44,855 nt of DNA from Desulfobacter postgatei (lineage in GTDB: Bacteria > Desulfobacterota > Desulfobacteria > Desulfobacterales > Desulfobacteraceae), in assembly GCA_002747145.1 (NCBI GenBank), contig PDTI01000035.1, positions 1 through 44,855 of the forward strand, read 5' to 3'. This document shows, piece after piece, positions 16,167-24,387 of this stretch. Made by a program: the position numbers and the translations under genes. A model generated the notes under the pieces. It was given only the letters and a program-made list of their open reading frames with translations, made no database searches and was not told where the DNA came from. How positions within the stretch are numbered: position 1 is the stretch's first letter; each line of letters starts with the position of its first letter.

Positions 16167-17530
16167 TGGACGAACTTTTAAAAAAAGTGGATTTCAGCGT
16201 TTATGCCGATGCCGTGGAAAAGGTCAGAACCGTGACGCCCGAAGGCCGGGTGTCCCAGGTGATCGGGCTGATTGCAGAAGGGGACAGTTTAGGCCTTGGT
16301 GTGGGCGGTGTGTGCCGCATTATCAATGACCAGGGCATGGACGTGATGGCTGAAGTGGTGGGATTCCGGCAGGAAAAAGCGTTGTTCATGCCCTTTGGTG
16401 ATATCAGGGGGATCAGTATGGGAAGCCGGATTCTGCCGGTCTCCGCTTCCCCCATGGTGCCGGTGGGCGATGACATGCTTGGGCGTGTACTGGACGGGAT
16501 GGGAAACCCCATTGACAATAAGGGACCAATTTCTGGTTCCACCGCCTATTATTTATATGGAAAACCCCTGGGGCCCCTGGAACGAAAAATGATCAAAACG
16601 CCCCTTGATGTCGGCATCGGGGCCATTAATTCCATGATTCCCCTGGGCCGGGGGCAGCGGGTGGCCATTATGGCCGGCTCCGGTGTGGGAAAAAGTGTAC
16701 TCATGGGCATGATGACCAAACATACCAACGCGGATGTGGTCGTGATCGGACTTATTGGGGAGCGGGGCCGGGAAGTCAAGGATTTTGTGGAGGAGACACT
16801 GGGAGAAGAGGGACTTAAGCGTGCCGTTCTTGTGGCCGCCACATCGGATTCTCCGCCGTTGACCCGTATGCGAGGTGCCTATCTGGCCACCACCATTGCC
16901 GAATATTTCAGGGATCAGGGAAAGGATGTGCTGCTCATGCTGGATTCCATTACCCGGTTTGCCATGTCCTCTAGGGATGTTGGGTTGGCTGCGGGTGAGC
17001 CACCCACCACCAGGGGGTATACCCCCTCATTTTTTGTTCAGATTCCCATCCTTCTTGAGCGTCCCGGCGTCCTTGAAAGCGGTGGTTCAATCACCGGAAT
17101 TTATACGGTTCTGGTGGAAGGGGATGATATGAACGACCCGGTGGGGGATACGGTACGTTCCATCACGGACGGGCATATTGTCCTGTCCAGGGATCTTGCC
17201 AATCGTGGACACTATCCGGCCATTGACGTCATGGCCAGTGTTTCCAGGGTCATGCGGGATGTTGCCAACCCCGACCACATAGAGATGCGGGACAAAGCCA
17301 TCAATATCATGGCCGCATATCGAAATGCAGAGGACATGATCACCATCGGTGCTTATGTGGACGGATCAAACCCTGATGTGGACCAGGCCAAAAAATTGAT
17401 GCCCGGCATTAACCGAATGCTGCGCCAGCGTATTGACAAAAAAATGGATATGCAGGCCAGTGTAGCCGGCCTGAAAAGGGCACTGGGAATCAAAGGCGCA
17501 CCGGCTGAACCTAAAAAGAAGCCAGCCTAA
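16166..17530 (+). CDS. fliI: Flagellum-specific export ATPase FliI
   Basis: 454 residues from ATG 16166, whose A is the last base of the fliH stop codon (TGATG); GTG 16163 is one codon upstream and in frame. It has Walker A AGSGVGKSVLMG, the IGERGREVKDFVEE loop, Walker B VLLMLDSITRFA and the LAAGEPPTTRGYTPS motif of F1-like type III export ATPases. It powers early export of flagellar subunits, as a hexamer with FliH and FliJ. Length matches the family. fliJ starts 3 bp downstream. Confidence 0.96.
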   Translation: MDELLKKVDFSVYADAVEKVRTVTPEGRVSQVIGLIAEGDSLGLGVGGVCRIINDQGMDVMAEVVGFRQEKALFMPFGDIRGISMGSRILPVSASPMVPVGDDMLGRVLDGMGNPIDNKGPISGSTAYYLYGKPLGPLERKMIKTPLDVGIGAINSMIPLGRGQRVAIMAGSGVGKSVLMGMMTKHTNADVVVIGLIGERGREVKDFVEETLGEEGLKRAVLVAATSDSPPLTRMRGAYLATTIAEYFRDQGKDVLLMLDSITRFAMSSRDVGLAAGEPPTTRGYTPSFFVQIPILLERPGVLESGGSITGIYTVLVEGDDMNDPVGDTVRSITDGHIVLSRDLANRGHYPAIDVMASVSRVMRDVANPDHIEMRDKAINIMAAYRNAEDMITIGAYVDGSNPDVDQAKKLMPGINRMLRQRIDKKMDMQASVAGLKRALGIKGAPAEPKKKPA

Positions 17531-17533
17531 TTT

Positions 17534-17992
17534 ATGAAAAAATTTCAGTTCAGGCTGCAAAGCCTCTTAAAGTACAAACGCCATCTTGAACAGATAGCCA
17601 GGCAGGAAATGGCCAAAGCTGTGGCCGATCTTTTGACCTGTGAAGCGCGTATCACAGCGTTGGAAAAAGACAAAATATCGGCGGCTGACCAGCTTGACGC
17701 CCTGGTGGAAAAAGGGATGGGGGCAGGCCACTTCAGCCGGTACAGACAATTTATAACCTCGCTTGATCAGACGATCATACTTGAACGTAACAAAAAAACC
17801 GAACTTGAAAAAATTCTGGAACAAAAGCGGAATGAGCTCAAACAAAGAACCATTGACAAAAAATCACTGGAGCGGCTGCGAGAAACACAGGCCCGGAAAT
17901 ATACCCATAAAATGATTCAGGAAGAGCAGAAGAGCCTGGATGAAATTGCATCTTTGAAAACGGCCAGGGAGGTGAACAATGAACACATTTAA
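17534..17992 (+). CDS. fliJ: Flagellar export protein FliJ
   Basis: 152 residues, almost entirely charged coiled coil (KFQFRLQSLLKYKRHLEQIARQEMAKA at the start is typical of FliJ). FliJ is the central stalk of the FliI ring and an escort for export chaperones. The call rests on size, coiled-coil character and its place between fliI and the MotE-like gene, since FliJ is poorly conserved. Its end overlaps the next gene by 14 bp. Confidence 0.88.
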   Translation: MKKFQFRLQSLLKYKRHLEQIARQEMAKAVADLLTCEARITALEKDKISAADQLDALVEKGMGAGHFSRYRQFITSLDQTIILERNKKTELEKILEQKRNELKQRTIDKKSLERLRETQARKYTHKMIQEEQKSLDEIASLKTAREVNNEHI

Positions 17993-18626
17993 GCGCTGGA
18001 TCGTGGGTTTTTTAATCAGTCTGATTCTGGTAACCGCAGCCTTTGTTGGTGTTTCATACATACATTGGGGGCAACCGGCACAGGTTTTGGCAGAAGATGA
18101 GGATGACCAGACAAAAGAAGCGAAACAGAAAAAAACACCTGCTGAAGGTGAAAAAAAAGAAGGAGAGCCTGCACCCTGTCCGGAATGCCCGGAATGCCCC
18201 GACCCTGCCAAAGTGGTTCTCCAGGGCCTTGAAGAGAAGAAAAAAACCGTGGCCGAGGCCAGTGAAAAACTTGCCAGGGAAAAAAAGGAACTGGAGACCT
18301 ATGAGGCCCAGATTGATGAAAAATTAGCGTCGCTGATCGCCCTGAAAAAACAGATAGAAGCGGATATGACCCGGCTTGAAAAGAAGAAAACCGCAAAAGA
18401 ACGGGAAGAAGCTGCCGCCTTTGAGGCAAAAATGAATCGTTTGGTGAAAATGTATGCCAGCATGAAACCCAAAGCGGCTGCGGAGATTGTCAATAAAATG
18501 GAACTTTCTGTTGCCCATGAAATATTTTTAAGAATGCGCGAAGTGTCCGCCTCCCAGATCCTGGCCTTTGTGGAGAATGAAAAGGCTGCAAAAATCAGCG
18601 AACGCCTGGCCTTTAGAAAAAGATAA
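17979..18626 (+). CDS. MotE-like membrane-anchored coiled-coil protein
   Basis: 215 residues. An N-terminal membrane anchor (residues 7-25, IVGFLISLILVTAAFVGV) is followed by a charged low-complexity stretch, a CPECPECPDP motif near residues 67-76, a long coiled coil (about 80-150) and a C-terminal MgtE-N-like helical domain (MYASMKPKAAAEIVNKMEL ... LRMREVSASQILAFVE). This arrangement is that of MotE-type proteins often found after fliJ; in rhizobia MotE is a periplasmic chaperone for MotC. Here the anchor and coil suggest a periplasmic role near the stator or rod. It is the last gene of the flagellar operon and ends 10 bp before a convergent gene; no terminator hairpin fits in that gap. Confidence 0.8.
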   Translation: MNTFKRWIVGFLISLILVTAAFVGVSYIHWGQPAQVLAEDEDDQTKEAKQKKTPAEGEKKEGEPAPCPECPECPDPAKVVLQGLEEKKKTVAEASEKLAREKKELETYEAQIDEKLASLIALKKQIEADMTRLEKKKTAKEREEAAAFEAKMNRLVKMYASMKPKAAAEIVNKMELSVAHEIFLRMREVSASQILAFVENEKAAKISERLAFRKR

Positions 18627-18635
18627 GGCCCATGA

Positions 18636-20219
18636 TCACAGCAATTTAAACTGGTCTCCATGTTTGGGAACAAAGGTACTATATCCTTTTTCGTTGAGGC
18701 GCCGGGCAAATGCTGCGCTCTGATCAGCTTCACCATGAACAACAGCAATCTTTTTCACCCGGAGATTGGATCCGTCAACCACCTTCATCAGTTCATGCCG
18801 GTCTGCATGAGCGGAAAATCCGCCGATTTTTTCCACATGGGCTCTCAATGGATAGCCCTTTCCCAAAATTTTGACTTCCGGTGCTTTGTCTGCTTTGGAA
18901 TTTTCCTGCCCCCCTAATTCTACAATACGCCGGCCCAGGGTGTGCTGAGCCATATACCCCACGATAAGAATGGTATGTTTGGGATTATGGATTTTATACC
19001 GCAGGTGGTGAAGAATCCGGCCCGCCTCGCACATGCCTGAAGCCGAGATCACAATATGCGGAGTCTCGTCCTGGGTGATGCGCATGGATTCCTCCACTGA
19101 CTCAATAAATTTGATATTTTTGAAATAAAAGGGGTTGATACCCTTTTCCAGGAATATTTTATGGGTTTCCGTATCATAGGTTTCAGGATGTTCCCCAAAG
19201 ACTTTTGTGATATTTGATGCCAGAGGGCTATCCACATAAACAGGTATCTGTGGCACAGCACCGGAATCATACAACTGGTGAAGGATGTAAATAAGCTCCT
19301 GGGTCCTGCCATAGGCGAAAGAAGGAATCAAAAGTGCGCCACCCCGCTCAATTGTCCGGTTCAGGGTCTGTTTCAGGCTGTCAGCAAGATCCGCCACCGG
19401 GGGATGCTCACGGTCCCCATAGGTGCTTTCAATGATCATCAGATCAATATCCCTGTCCACTTCATCAAATTCCAGGGTGGGGTCTTTTAAAATGGGTTTG
19501 TCAAACCGGCCAACATCACCGGTAAAAAGTATTTTAAGGGGTTTTCCGCCGTGCTCGCGGTTTATCGTAATCAAAGAGAAAGCAGACCCCAGGATATGGC
19601 CGGCCACGTAAAATTTGACAGTGATTCCCTTTCCAACGGTCACTTCTGAGCCAAACGGGTATCCGTCAATAAAGGAAAGGGAGTTCAACGCATCCTGCTG
19701 GGTATACAGCGGTGTCACCATGTCAAGACCGTACTCTTTGTGACATGCGGTAATGGCATCTACATCCAGCTCATGGCGGCCTTTTTTCAGCAGCTTTGTG
19801 ATCATGGATTTTTCCTTGTTGGAAATCTGCTTTTTCGTTTTGGACTGCTCAAGCTGATATAGAAACCTACGCAGGGATTTATAGTTAACGTACTGGGCAT
19901 CAGATTCCTGGATATGCCCTGAATCCAACAGCATGTAATCCAAAGCGTCCTTGGTCGGGCGGGTGGTGACAATGCGGCCGGAAAAGCCGTTTTTGGTTAA
20001 CAAAGGAATCCGGCCCGAGTGATCGATATGGGCGTGGGAAAGGATCATCGTTGTGATTTCAGACCGGTTTATTGGAAAATTCTGATTTTTCTGCCGGCTC
20101 TCTTGTCTTGGGCCCTGGAACATGCCGCAATCCAATAAAATTTTATCAACACCTGTATCCAGCATATGCATGGATCCGGTCACCTCTCCTGCTGCACCGA
20201 AAAATCCAACTTCAACCAT
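18636..20219 (-). CDS. Metallo-beta-lactamase/beta-CASP family hydrolase (RNA-processing type)
   Basis: 527 residues. The zinc motif HAHIDHSG (H62, H64, D66, H67) is followed by the other metal ligands, the ESTYGDREH segment, and the beta-CASP region with SGMCEAGRILHHL and GGFSAHADRHELM. Bacterial relatives (YSH1/CPSF-like, COG1236) act as RNA exo- or endonucleases; the substrate of this one is unknown. It is convergent with the flagellar operon and separated by 135 bp from the upstream DUF4197 gene on the same strand. The family is secure; the function is inferred from it. Confidence 0.88.
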   Translation of the reverse strand: MVEVGFFGAAGEVTGSMHMLDTGVDKILLDCGMFQGPRQESRQKNQNFPINRSEITTMILSHAHIDHSGRIPLLTKNGFSGRIVTTRPTKDALDYMLLDSGHIQESDAQYVNYKSLRRFLYQLEQSKTKKQISNKEKSMITKLLKKGRHELDVDAITACHKEYGLDMVTPLYTQQDALNSLSFIDGYPFGSEVTVGKGITVKFYVAGHILGSAFSLITINREHGGKPLKILFTGDVGRFDKPILKDPTLEFDEVDRDIDLMIIESTYGDREHPPVADLADSLKQTLNRTIERGGALLIPSFAYGRTQELIYILHQLYDSGAVPQIPVYVDSPLASNITKVFGEHPETYDTETHKIFLEKGINPFYFKNIKFIESVEESMRITQDETPHIVISASGMCEAGRILHHLRYKIHNPKHTILIVGYMAQHTLGRRIVELGGQENSKADKAPEVKILGKGYPLRAHVEKIGGFSAHADRHELMKVVDGSNLRVKKIAVVHGEADQSAAFARRLNEKGYSTFVPKHGDQFKLL

Positions 20220-20303
20220 AGATGCGTACCTTTCTTAAAAACAGTTTGAGCTAAAATCTGCAACCTCAACTTGAGAGCACGGAAATTTAAAACCCACCGA
20301 ATA

Positions 20304-20349
20304 GCGCCCCGTTTTTTCCATCAACCCGCAGATGGGTATATTGGGGCGC
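20304..20349. other. Nested hairpin between the DUF4197 and MBL-fold genes
   Basis: Outer arms GCGCCCC (20304-20310) and GGGGCGC (20343-20349) are perfectly complementary. The loop contains a second stem, CCATC and GATGG, around AACCCGCA. It lies just after the DUF4197 stop codon on the minus strand. No run of T follows in that direction, so it could be a weak terminator or a processing or stabilising structure for the mRNA. Confidence 0.45.
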
Positions 20350-20354
20350 AAACA

Positions 20355-21128
20355 TCAGTTAAATAATTTTTTTAACAGGGCAGTGGTCCGCTTTGCCGGA
20401 TTTTCCCGGATAGCCTTTTCTTCCTTTGCCAGATAGTAAAAAATACCTGCCAAAGACTGTTCAACAGCATAGTCTGCCAGATTACCCTTTACATCGGGAA
20501 CCAAGGGCAGGGATTTATATTTTTCCATCATCTGATCATAGGATTTCACTGCTCCGACCTCTTCCAGAGTCTCCACCACCACCGGGGTAAAAGCCTCGGT
20601 GAGATCGCCGGACGTTTTTTCCTTAAAATATTGGGTGGCCGCATCATCCGCCCCATTAAGGATGCTGTTGGCATCTTCAATGGACATTTGTGAAATGGCA
20701 TTGACAAACAAGGTCTTGGCCTTGGGGGTGGCTACCTCGGCAGCCCGGTTCAGTTTCAGTTCCAGATCCTTTCCATAGGACCCCAGCCCAAACTTATCCA
20801 TGACGCTTTGCACCTGGGAGAGATAGCCAGGCAAAGGGATATGAATGCTGGAATCACCATTAAACCCGTTTTCAGCACCCAACTGACTGACAACCGTTCC
20901 GGCTCCTGTGGCAAGCGCCTCCTTAAGGCCGGAAATAATCTCGGTGTTGGTCAGGCTGCCGACCTTTGAAGCGGAACTGTCAGAATTGTTACTGCTGTTG
21001 TGTAAGGATTTAAGCAATGAAGAGCCCTGGTTCAGCAGGGAATTTTCGGCCAGAACAGGTACCTGCCCCCCAAAAACAAAGGCAAAAACAATCACGACTG
21101 CCAAAACGCTGATTCTTTTTTTATACAT
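20355..21128 (-). CDS. DUF4197 family exported protein
   Basis: 257 residues with a signal peptide (residues 1-27, hydrophobic core VLAVVIVFAFVFGG). The body matches DUF4197: LTNTEIISGLKEALATGA, IHIPLPGYLSQVQSVMDKFGLG, LNRAAEVATPKAKTLFVNAI, DAATQYFKEKT and the C-terminal AIRENPAKRTTALLKKLF. It is probably periplasmic; no biochemical role is known for the family. It lies 25 bp after the AsmA gene on the same strand, so the two are likely co-transcribed. Confidence 0.88.
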   Translation of the reverse strand: MYKKRISVLAVVIVFAFVFGGQVPVLAENSLLNQGSSLLKSLHNSSNNSDSSASKVGSLTNTEIISGLKEALATGAGTVVSQLGAENGFNGDSSIHIPLPGYLSQVQSVMDKFGLGSYGKDLELKLNRAAEVATPKAKTLFVNAISQMSIEDANSILNGADDAATQYFKEKTSGDLTEAFTPVVVETLEEVGAVKSYDQMMEKYKSLPLVPDVKGNLADYAVEQSLAGIFYYLAKEEKAIRENPAKRTTALLKKLFN

Positions 21129-21153
21129 TTTAAACGCTTCTCCTAATAATAAA

Positions 21154-23214
21154 TTAATTAAATAAACCTTTTATCAACCCCTTGGCTGCATCTTCAACGT
21201 CCATTTTCTTATCAGAGTTTAATCCGTCACCGTGAATGAGTTGTTTGAGCTCATCAGTGCCGGGCAGCTTATTTTTTAATATGGCTTCAAGATCCGGCCG
21301 TATCTTTGGATTTTTCCAGCTGCCGGTTATCACAAGGGGAATCAAGATCCCTGAGCGGTCCTTGGTATCCCCCTGCCCCTTGAGCGTGGCCACCAGTTTC
21401 GGCTCAATCCTGAAATCCAGAGTTTCTTTTATCAAATGGGTCTGTCCGTTGGCAACAAGCCTTAACAAGGGGGAGACAAGGGAGGCCTCCGGAATTTTTA
21501 CAACGCCCTTGGCAGCTGTATATGGGATTTTAAGTTCGGCAAAATCGGTTCTCGGCTTTTCCGTGGTGGACGGCTGGCCTAAACCAATGCCCGCCTTGGC
21601 ATTACGGATGGTCCCGGGAATATCAATACCCACAATAGCACCATCAATAAATTCAAGCTCTCCTTTGCCGGCCAGGGTCTTTTTAATCATATCCGGGGTA
21701 TCGCCGGTCATGGAAAGGGAAATATCCGAGGCCAGTGCCCCTTCAATAATATCCTTACCAATACTGTCCCGGATGACAGGACCTGCCTGAACACCGCTGG
21801 TTGTCAGATCTAGGTTCGTTGCCGGGGTCTTTTTACGCACATCAATCCTGGCCTTTGCCCCAACCTTTCCCTGGTACAGATCCATGGAAAAAGGATCCAG
21901 GGTAAACATACCGCTTTTGCCTGCCAGAGCAGCTGTAATATGGGCCATACTTAACCCCGAAACTTTAAGACTGCCAATATCCACCTTTGCATCCAGTACC
22001 ATCCTGCGCAAAGGCCCATAATTGATGTTACTGGGTTTTTTGCTGGCCTGACGACTGGTATCCATGGCCGTAGGCTCGGCCTTGGCCTGCTCCGTCCGGC
22101 CTGGGTCATTTTCCCTTGCCAAAGGCAGATAACGGTCCACATCTATCTTATCCAGGGAAAGAATCAATGTAAGGTCCGGTTTTTCAAATGCCTGGGCCTG
22201 GGCACTAAAATTCACGGTAGAATCATCCAGCACCAATACCCCGTCTGATACACTCACAGCCTTAGCTGACCCTTTGACAACAGCCTTCAGGGAGAGCGTA
22301 TCCAGGGCCGAGGCATCACTGGTTTCAATGGGAAAAGGCTGATCCAGAGCGGCAAACAGCTTTTTGGGCGAAAATGGAGCCAGATCAACAGCCAGATCAA
22401 CGGTTTGTTCGGTCATGGGTTTAATCAGCCGGCCTTTGAGGGAAAGTGCCAGTTGATCCAACACGTTGACCATAAGATCAAAATCAATATCCGTGGTACC
22501 GGGATTTTTCCCCACAGGCCCGGCTGTTCCAGTCAAAGATATGGGTTTTCCATCCACTTTGGCACCCAAGGTGATGTCAATGGCTTTATCAAAGCTGATG
22601 CCGGACAGATCTAAATTAAGGTCTGATATATTTTTAGACAGGCCGCTGCCCTGATCGGTATAGGAGAGGAACCCGTTGATAACGGCAAACTGCTCAACGA
22701 TCAATGATTCAATGGGAAGGTCTGTACCGTTTGTTTGCGTTTTTTCAGCAGAGTCCTGCTTGAGGGGCGTGGATTGGGCCTGATCACCCTGCTCCGAACT
22801 GCCAATATCCGAAGATCCTATATTTTCCCAATTCCCCTGACCTGCCTTATTTTTAACCAATACAACACGGGGAGAATCCACAATGAATTTTTCCACCTGA
22901 ATCTGTTTGGAAAAAAGGGGCAGGACCTTTATCCGGGCTTCAAAGCGTTTAACCGTGATCATGGACTTTTTATCAAACCCTTCAGCATTGCCAAGGGTTA
23001 AGTCAGACACATGAATCCCGGCCCAGGGAAAAAGGGATAATTTAATATCGTCACCCATGGAAAAACTGCGTCCGGTTTGCCGGGTCACCATAGCTTCAAT
23101 GTCCGGCAGATACGTTCTGACATCCACAAACATGGTGATTAGTACAGCCGCTCCGATAATCAGACCGGCGAGAATGCCTATCGTAATGATGCCCCACTTT
23201 AAAAATCTGATCAT
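21154..23214 (-). CDS. AsmA-family envelope protein
   Basis: 686 residues with one N-terminal membrane helix (residues 6-28), then the AsmA N-terminal pattern (DVRTYLPDIEAMVTRQTGRSF and LSLFPWAGIHVSDLTLGN) and repeated beta-rich segments to a C-terminal AsmA-like region (LEFIDGAIVGIDIPGTIRNA). AsmA-like proteins are inner-membrane-anchored periplasmic bridge-like proteins linked to lipid transport or outer-membrane homeostasis. A GGGAG ribosome site (23222-23226) lies between the ATG and MITE copy D, whose target duplication begins at 23226. The promoter must therefore be inside or beyond the repeat, possibly tpx read-through. Confidence 0.88.
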   Translation of the reverse strand: MIRFLKWGIITIGILAGLIIGAAVLITMFVDVRTYLPDIEAMVTRQTGRSFSMGDDIKLSLFPWAGIHVSDLTLGNAEGFDKKSMITVKRFEARIKVLPLFSKQIQVEKFIVDSPRVVLVKNKAGQGNWENIGSSDIGSSEQGDQAQSTPLKQDSAEKTQTNGTDLPIESLIVEQFAVINGFLSYTDQGSGLSKNISDLNLDLSGISFDKAIDITLGAKVDGKPISLTGTAGPVGKNPGTTDIDFDLMVNVLDQLALSLKGRLIKPMTEQTVDLAVDLAPFSPKKLFAALDQPFPIETSDASALDTLSLKAVVKGSAKAVSVSDGVLVLDDSTVNFSAQAQAFEKPDLTLILSLDKIDVDRYLPLARENDPGRTEQAKAEPTAMDTSRQASKKPSNINYGPLRRMVLDAKVDIGSLKVSGLSMAHITAALAGKSGMFTLDPFSMDLYQGKVGAKARIDVRKKTPATNLDLTTSGVQAGPVIRDSIGKDIIEGALASDISLSMTGDTPDMIKKTLAGKGELEFIDGAIVGIDIPGTIRNAKAGIGLGQPSTTEKPRTDFAELKIPYTAAKGVVKIPEASLVSPLLRLVANGQTHLIKETLDFRIEPKLVATLKGQGDTKDRSGILIPLVITGSWKNPKIRPDLEAILKNKLPGTDELKQLIHGDGLNSDKKMDVEDAAKGLIKGLFN

Positions 23215-23225
23215 ACCAATCTCCC

Positions 23226-23406
23226 TGAGAGCTTGTTTGGTAATTGATGAATCGGCTGCAATCCCATGAAAAAGGCCCCAATTCTCCCAAATTTTATGCG
23301 AATAGTCCTATGCGAATAGTCCGGCTATTAACAGAAAATTTGTAAAAATTGGTTCTCATTTTCATGAGATTTCGCTTCGATCCCCTAATTACCAAACAAG
23401 CTCTGA
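23226..23406. repeat. Complete 175-bp MITE (copy D), TGA target duplication
   Basis: The element spans 23229-23403 with TGA on both sides. The termini are GAGCTTGTTTGGTAATT and its exact reverse complement, so two changes from the family sequence occur at both ends in matching fashion. The interior is colinear with copy B reversed, plus a 14-bp tandem duplication (TATGCGAATAGTCC at 23295-23308 and 23309-23322). It lies directly upstream of the AsmA ribosome site. Confidence 0.85.
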
Positions 23407-23420
23407 ATTATTTAGCAACA

Positions 23421-23478
23421 CCCATCCGGAAATAATCTTTTCTGCCGACAGGCTTTTACCGAATGGGCATTTTTTTTT
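23421..23478 (+). terminator. Rho-independent terminator-like hairpin (plus strand)
   Basis: CCCATCCGG (23421-23429) pairs with CCGAATGGG (23459-23467), a 9-base stem with one mismatch and a long loop, followed by CA and a run of nine T. It points rightward, although no rightward gene precedes it. On the minus strand it lies just after the tpx stop codon with an A-run in front, so it may also shape the tpx 3' end. Confidence 0.4.
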
Positions 23479-23487
23479 ACTTACTGG

Positions 23488-23988
23488 TTATGACAATGCG
23501 GCCAACGCAGCATCATAATCAGGCTCTTCTTTGATCTCCGGCACAAGCTGGGTATAGATCACCTCGCCGGAAGCATTGAGAACAACAACGGCCCGGGCCG
23601 TGAGACCGGCCAGTGGTCCGTCCTGTATAAACACACCATAGTCAAGGGAAAACTGCGGATTACGGAAGGCAGATGCTGTGACAACATTCTCAATGCCTTC
23701 GGCAGCGCAGAACCGTTTTTGGGCAAAGGGCAGATCCTCTGAGATACAGAGCACAACCGTATTCTGCCTGGTACCGGCTGTTTCATTAAATTTGCGAATG
23801 GCTGTTGCACAAACAGGGGTGTCAAGGCTTGGAAAAATGTTGAGCACCACCTGTTTACCAGCAAAATCCGATAGTTTGATGTCTGACAAATCCTGTCCCA
23901 CAAGAGTAAAATCTTTTGCCTTTTCACCGGTCTGGGGAAAATCACCAGCCAAAGTTACCGGGTTTCCGCCAAGAGTAATAGATCCCAT
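23488..23988 (-). CDS. tpx: Thiol peroxidase
   Basis: 166 residues, the normal Tpx length. The peroxidatic Cys is C60 in [16 protein letters not shown] and the resolving Cys is C94 in AQKRFC, as in atypical 2-Cys peroxiredoxins of the Tpx group. Tpx reduces hydrogen peroxide and alkyl hydroperoxides with thioredoxin, in the cytoplasm. AAAAAGGAGACGATTC precedes the ATG at 23988. It is useful for an anaerobe meeting oxygen. It is separated from AsmA by the hairpin and the MITE and is probably its upstream operon partner. Confidence 0.95.
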   Translation of the reverse strand: MGSITLGGNPVTLAGDFPQTGEKAKDFTLVGQDLSDIKLSDFAGKQVVLNIFPSLDTPVCATAIRKFNETAGTRQNTVVLCISEDLPFAQKRFCAAEGIENVVTASAFRNPQFSLDYGVFIQDGPLAGLTARAVVVLNASGEVIYTQLVPEIKEEPDYDAALAALS

Positions 23989-24387
23989 GAATCGTCTCCT
24001 TTTTAGTTATCATACGTCTTGTTTGAATAACCACATGTCAAACTTGAAAATTATGCACTATAATATCCTCCATGCCAAGCCTTTGTAAAAAATAATGGTG
24101 ATATATGTCGTTGAAAAATAAATTTGATCCTTGGGATACTGCATGTATGCCTGCGGTCAAATTGATTTTCCGCCTTGAACTTAAAAAAATTATCTATTTC
24201 GTAACAGCCTGTCGATTCCCATGATCACATCAAGCCAGATAGGCACAGTTGATCATTATAGCCTTAAATGACAAGCTTGTGTTTTATAATCATTCTTGTT
24301 ATGAAATATTTATTCCATTTAATTTCCACCGGGATTTGTTCATAAGCATATTGCCCGAAAAATGACTAAGCTTTGAAAGCCAAGACT
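23989..24387. other. Gene-free gap between tpx and the glycan locus
   Basis: About 400 bp, AT-rich. It holds the upstream region of the leftward tpx gene (TTGACA on the minus strand near 24033-24038, but with no well-spaced -10) and the family-2 palindrome at 24110-24180. The rest, up to the first glycosyltransferase, has no recognisable gene and no sigma-54-type site. Base composition shifts toward AT from here rightward. Confidence 0.5.
24110..24180. repeat. Imperfect palindromic repeat, family 2 (copy 2)
   Basis: GTTGAAAAATAAATTTGATCC on the left pairs with GGTCAAATTGATTTTCCGCCTTGAAC on the right around a TGCATGTATGC centre. The right arm, reversed, begins TTCAAGGCGGAAAATCAATTTGACCG, closely similar to the left arm of the palindrome at 6795-6910. 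It marks the boundary between housekeeping and glycan genes. Confidence 0.5.

Noticed and set aside
24000..24060. Sigma-70 promoter for tpx from the minus-strand TTGACA
   Set aside because: The only -10-like hexamers give a spacing of 17 with a poor match or 21 with a fair match.
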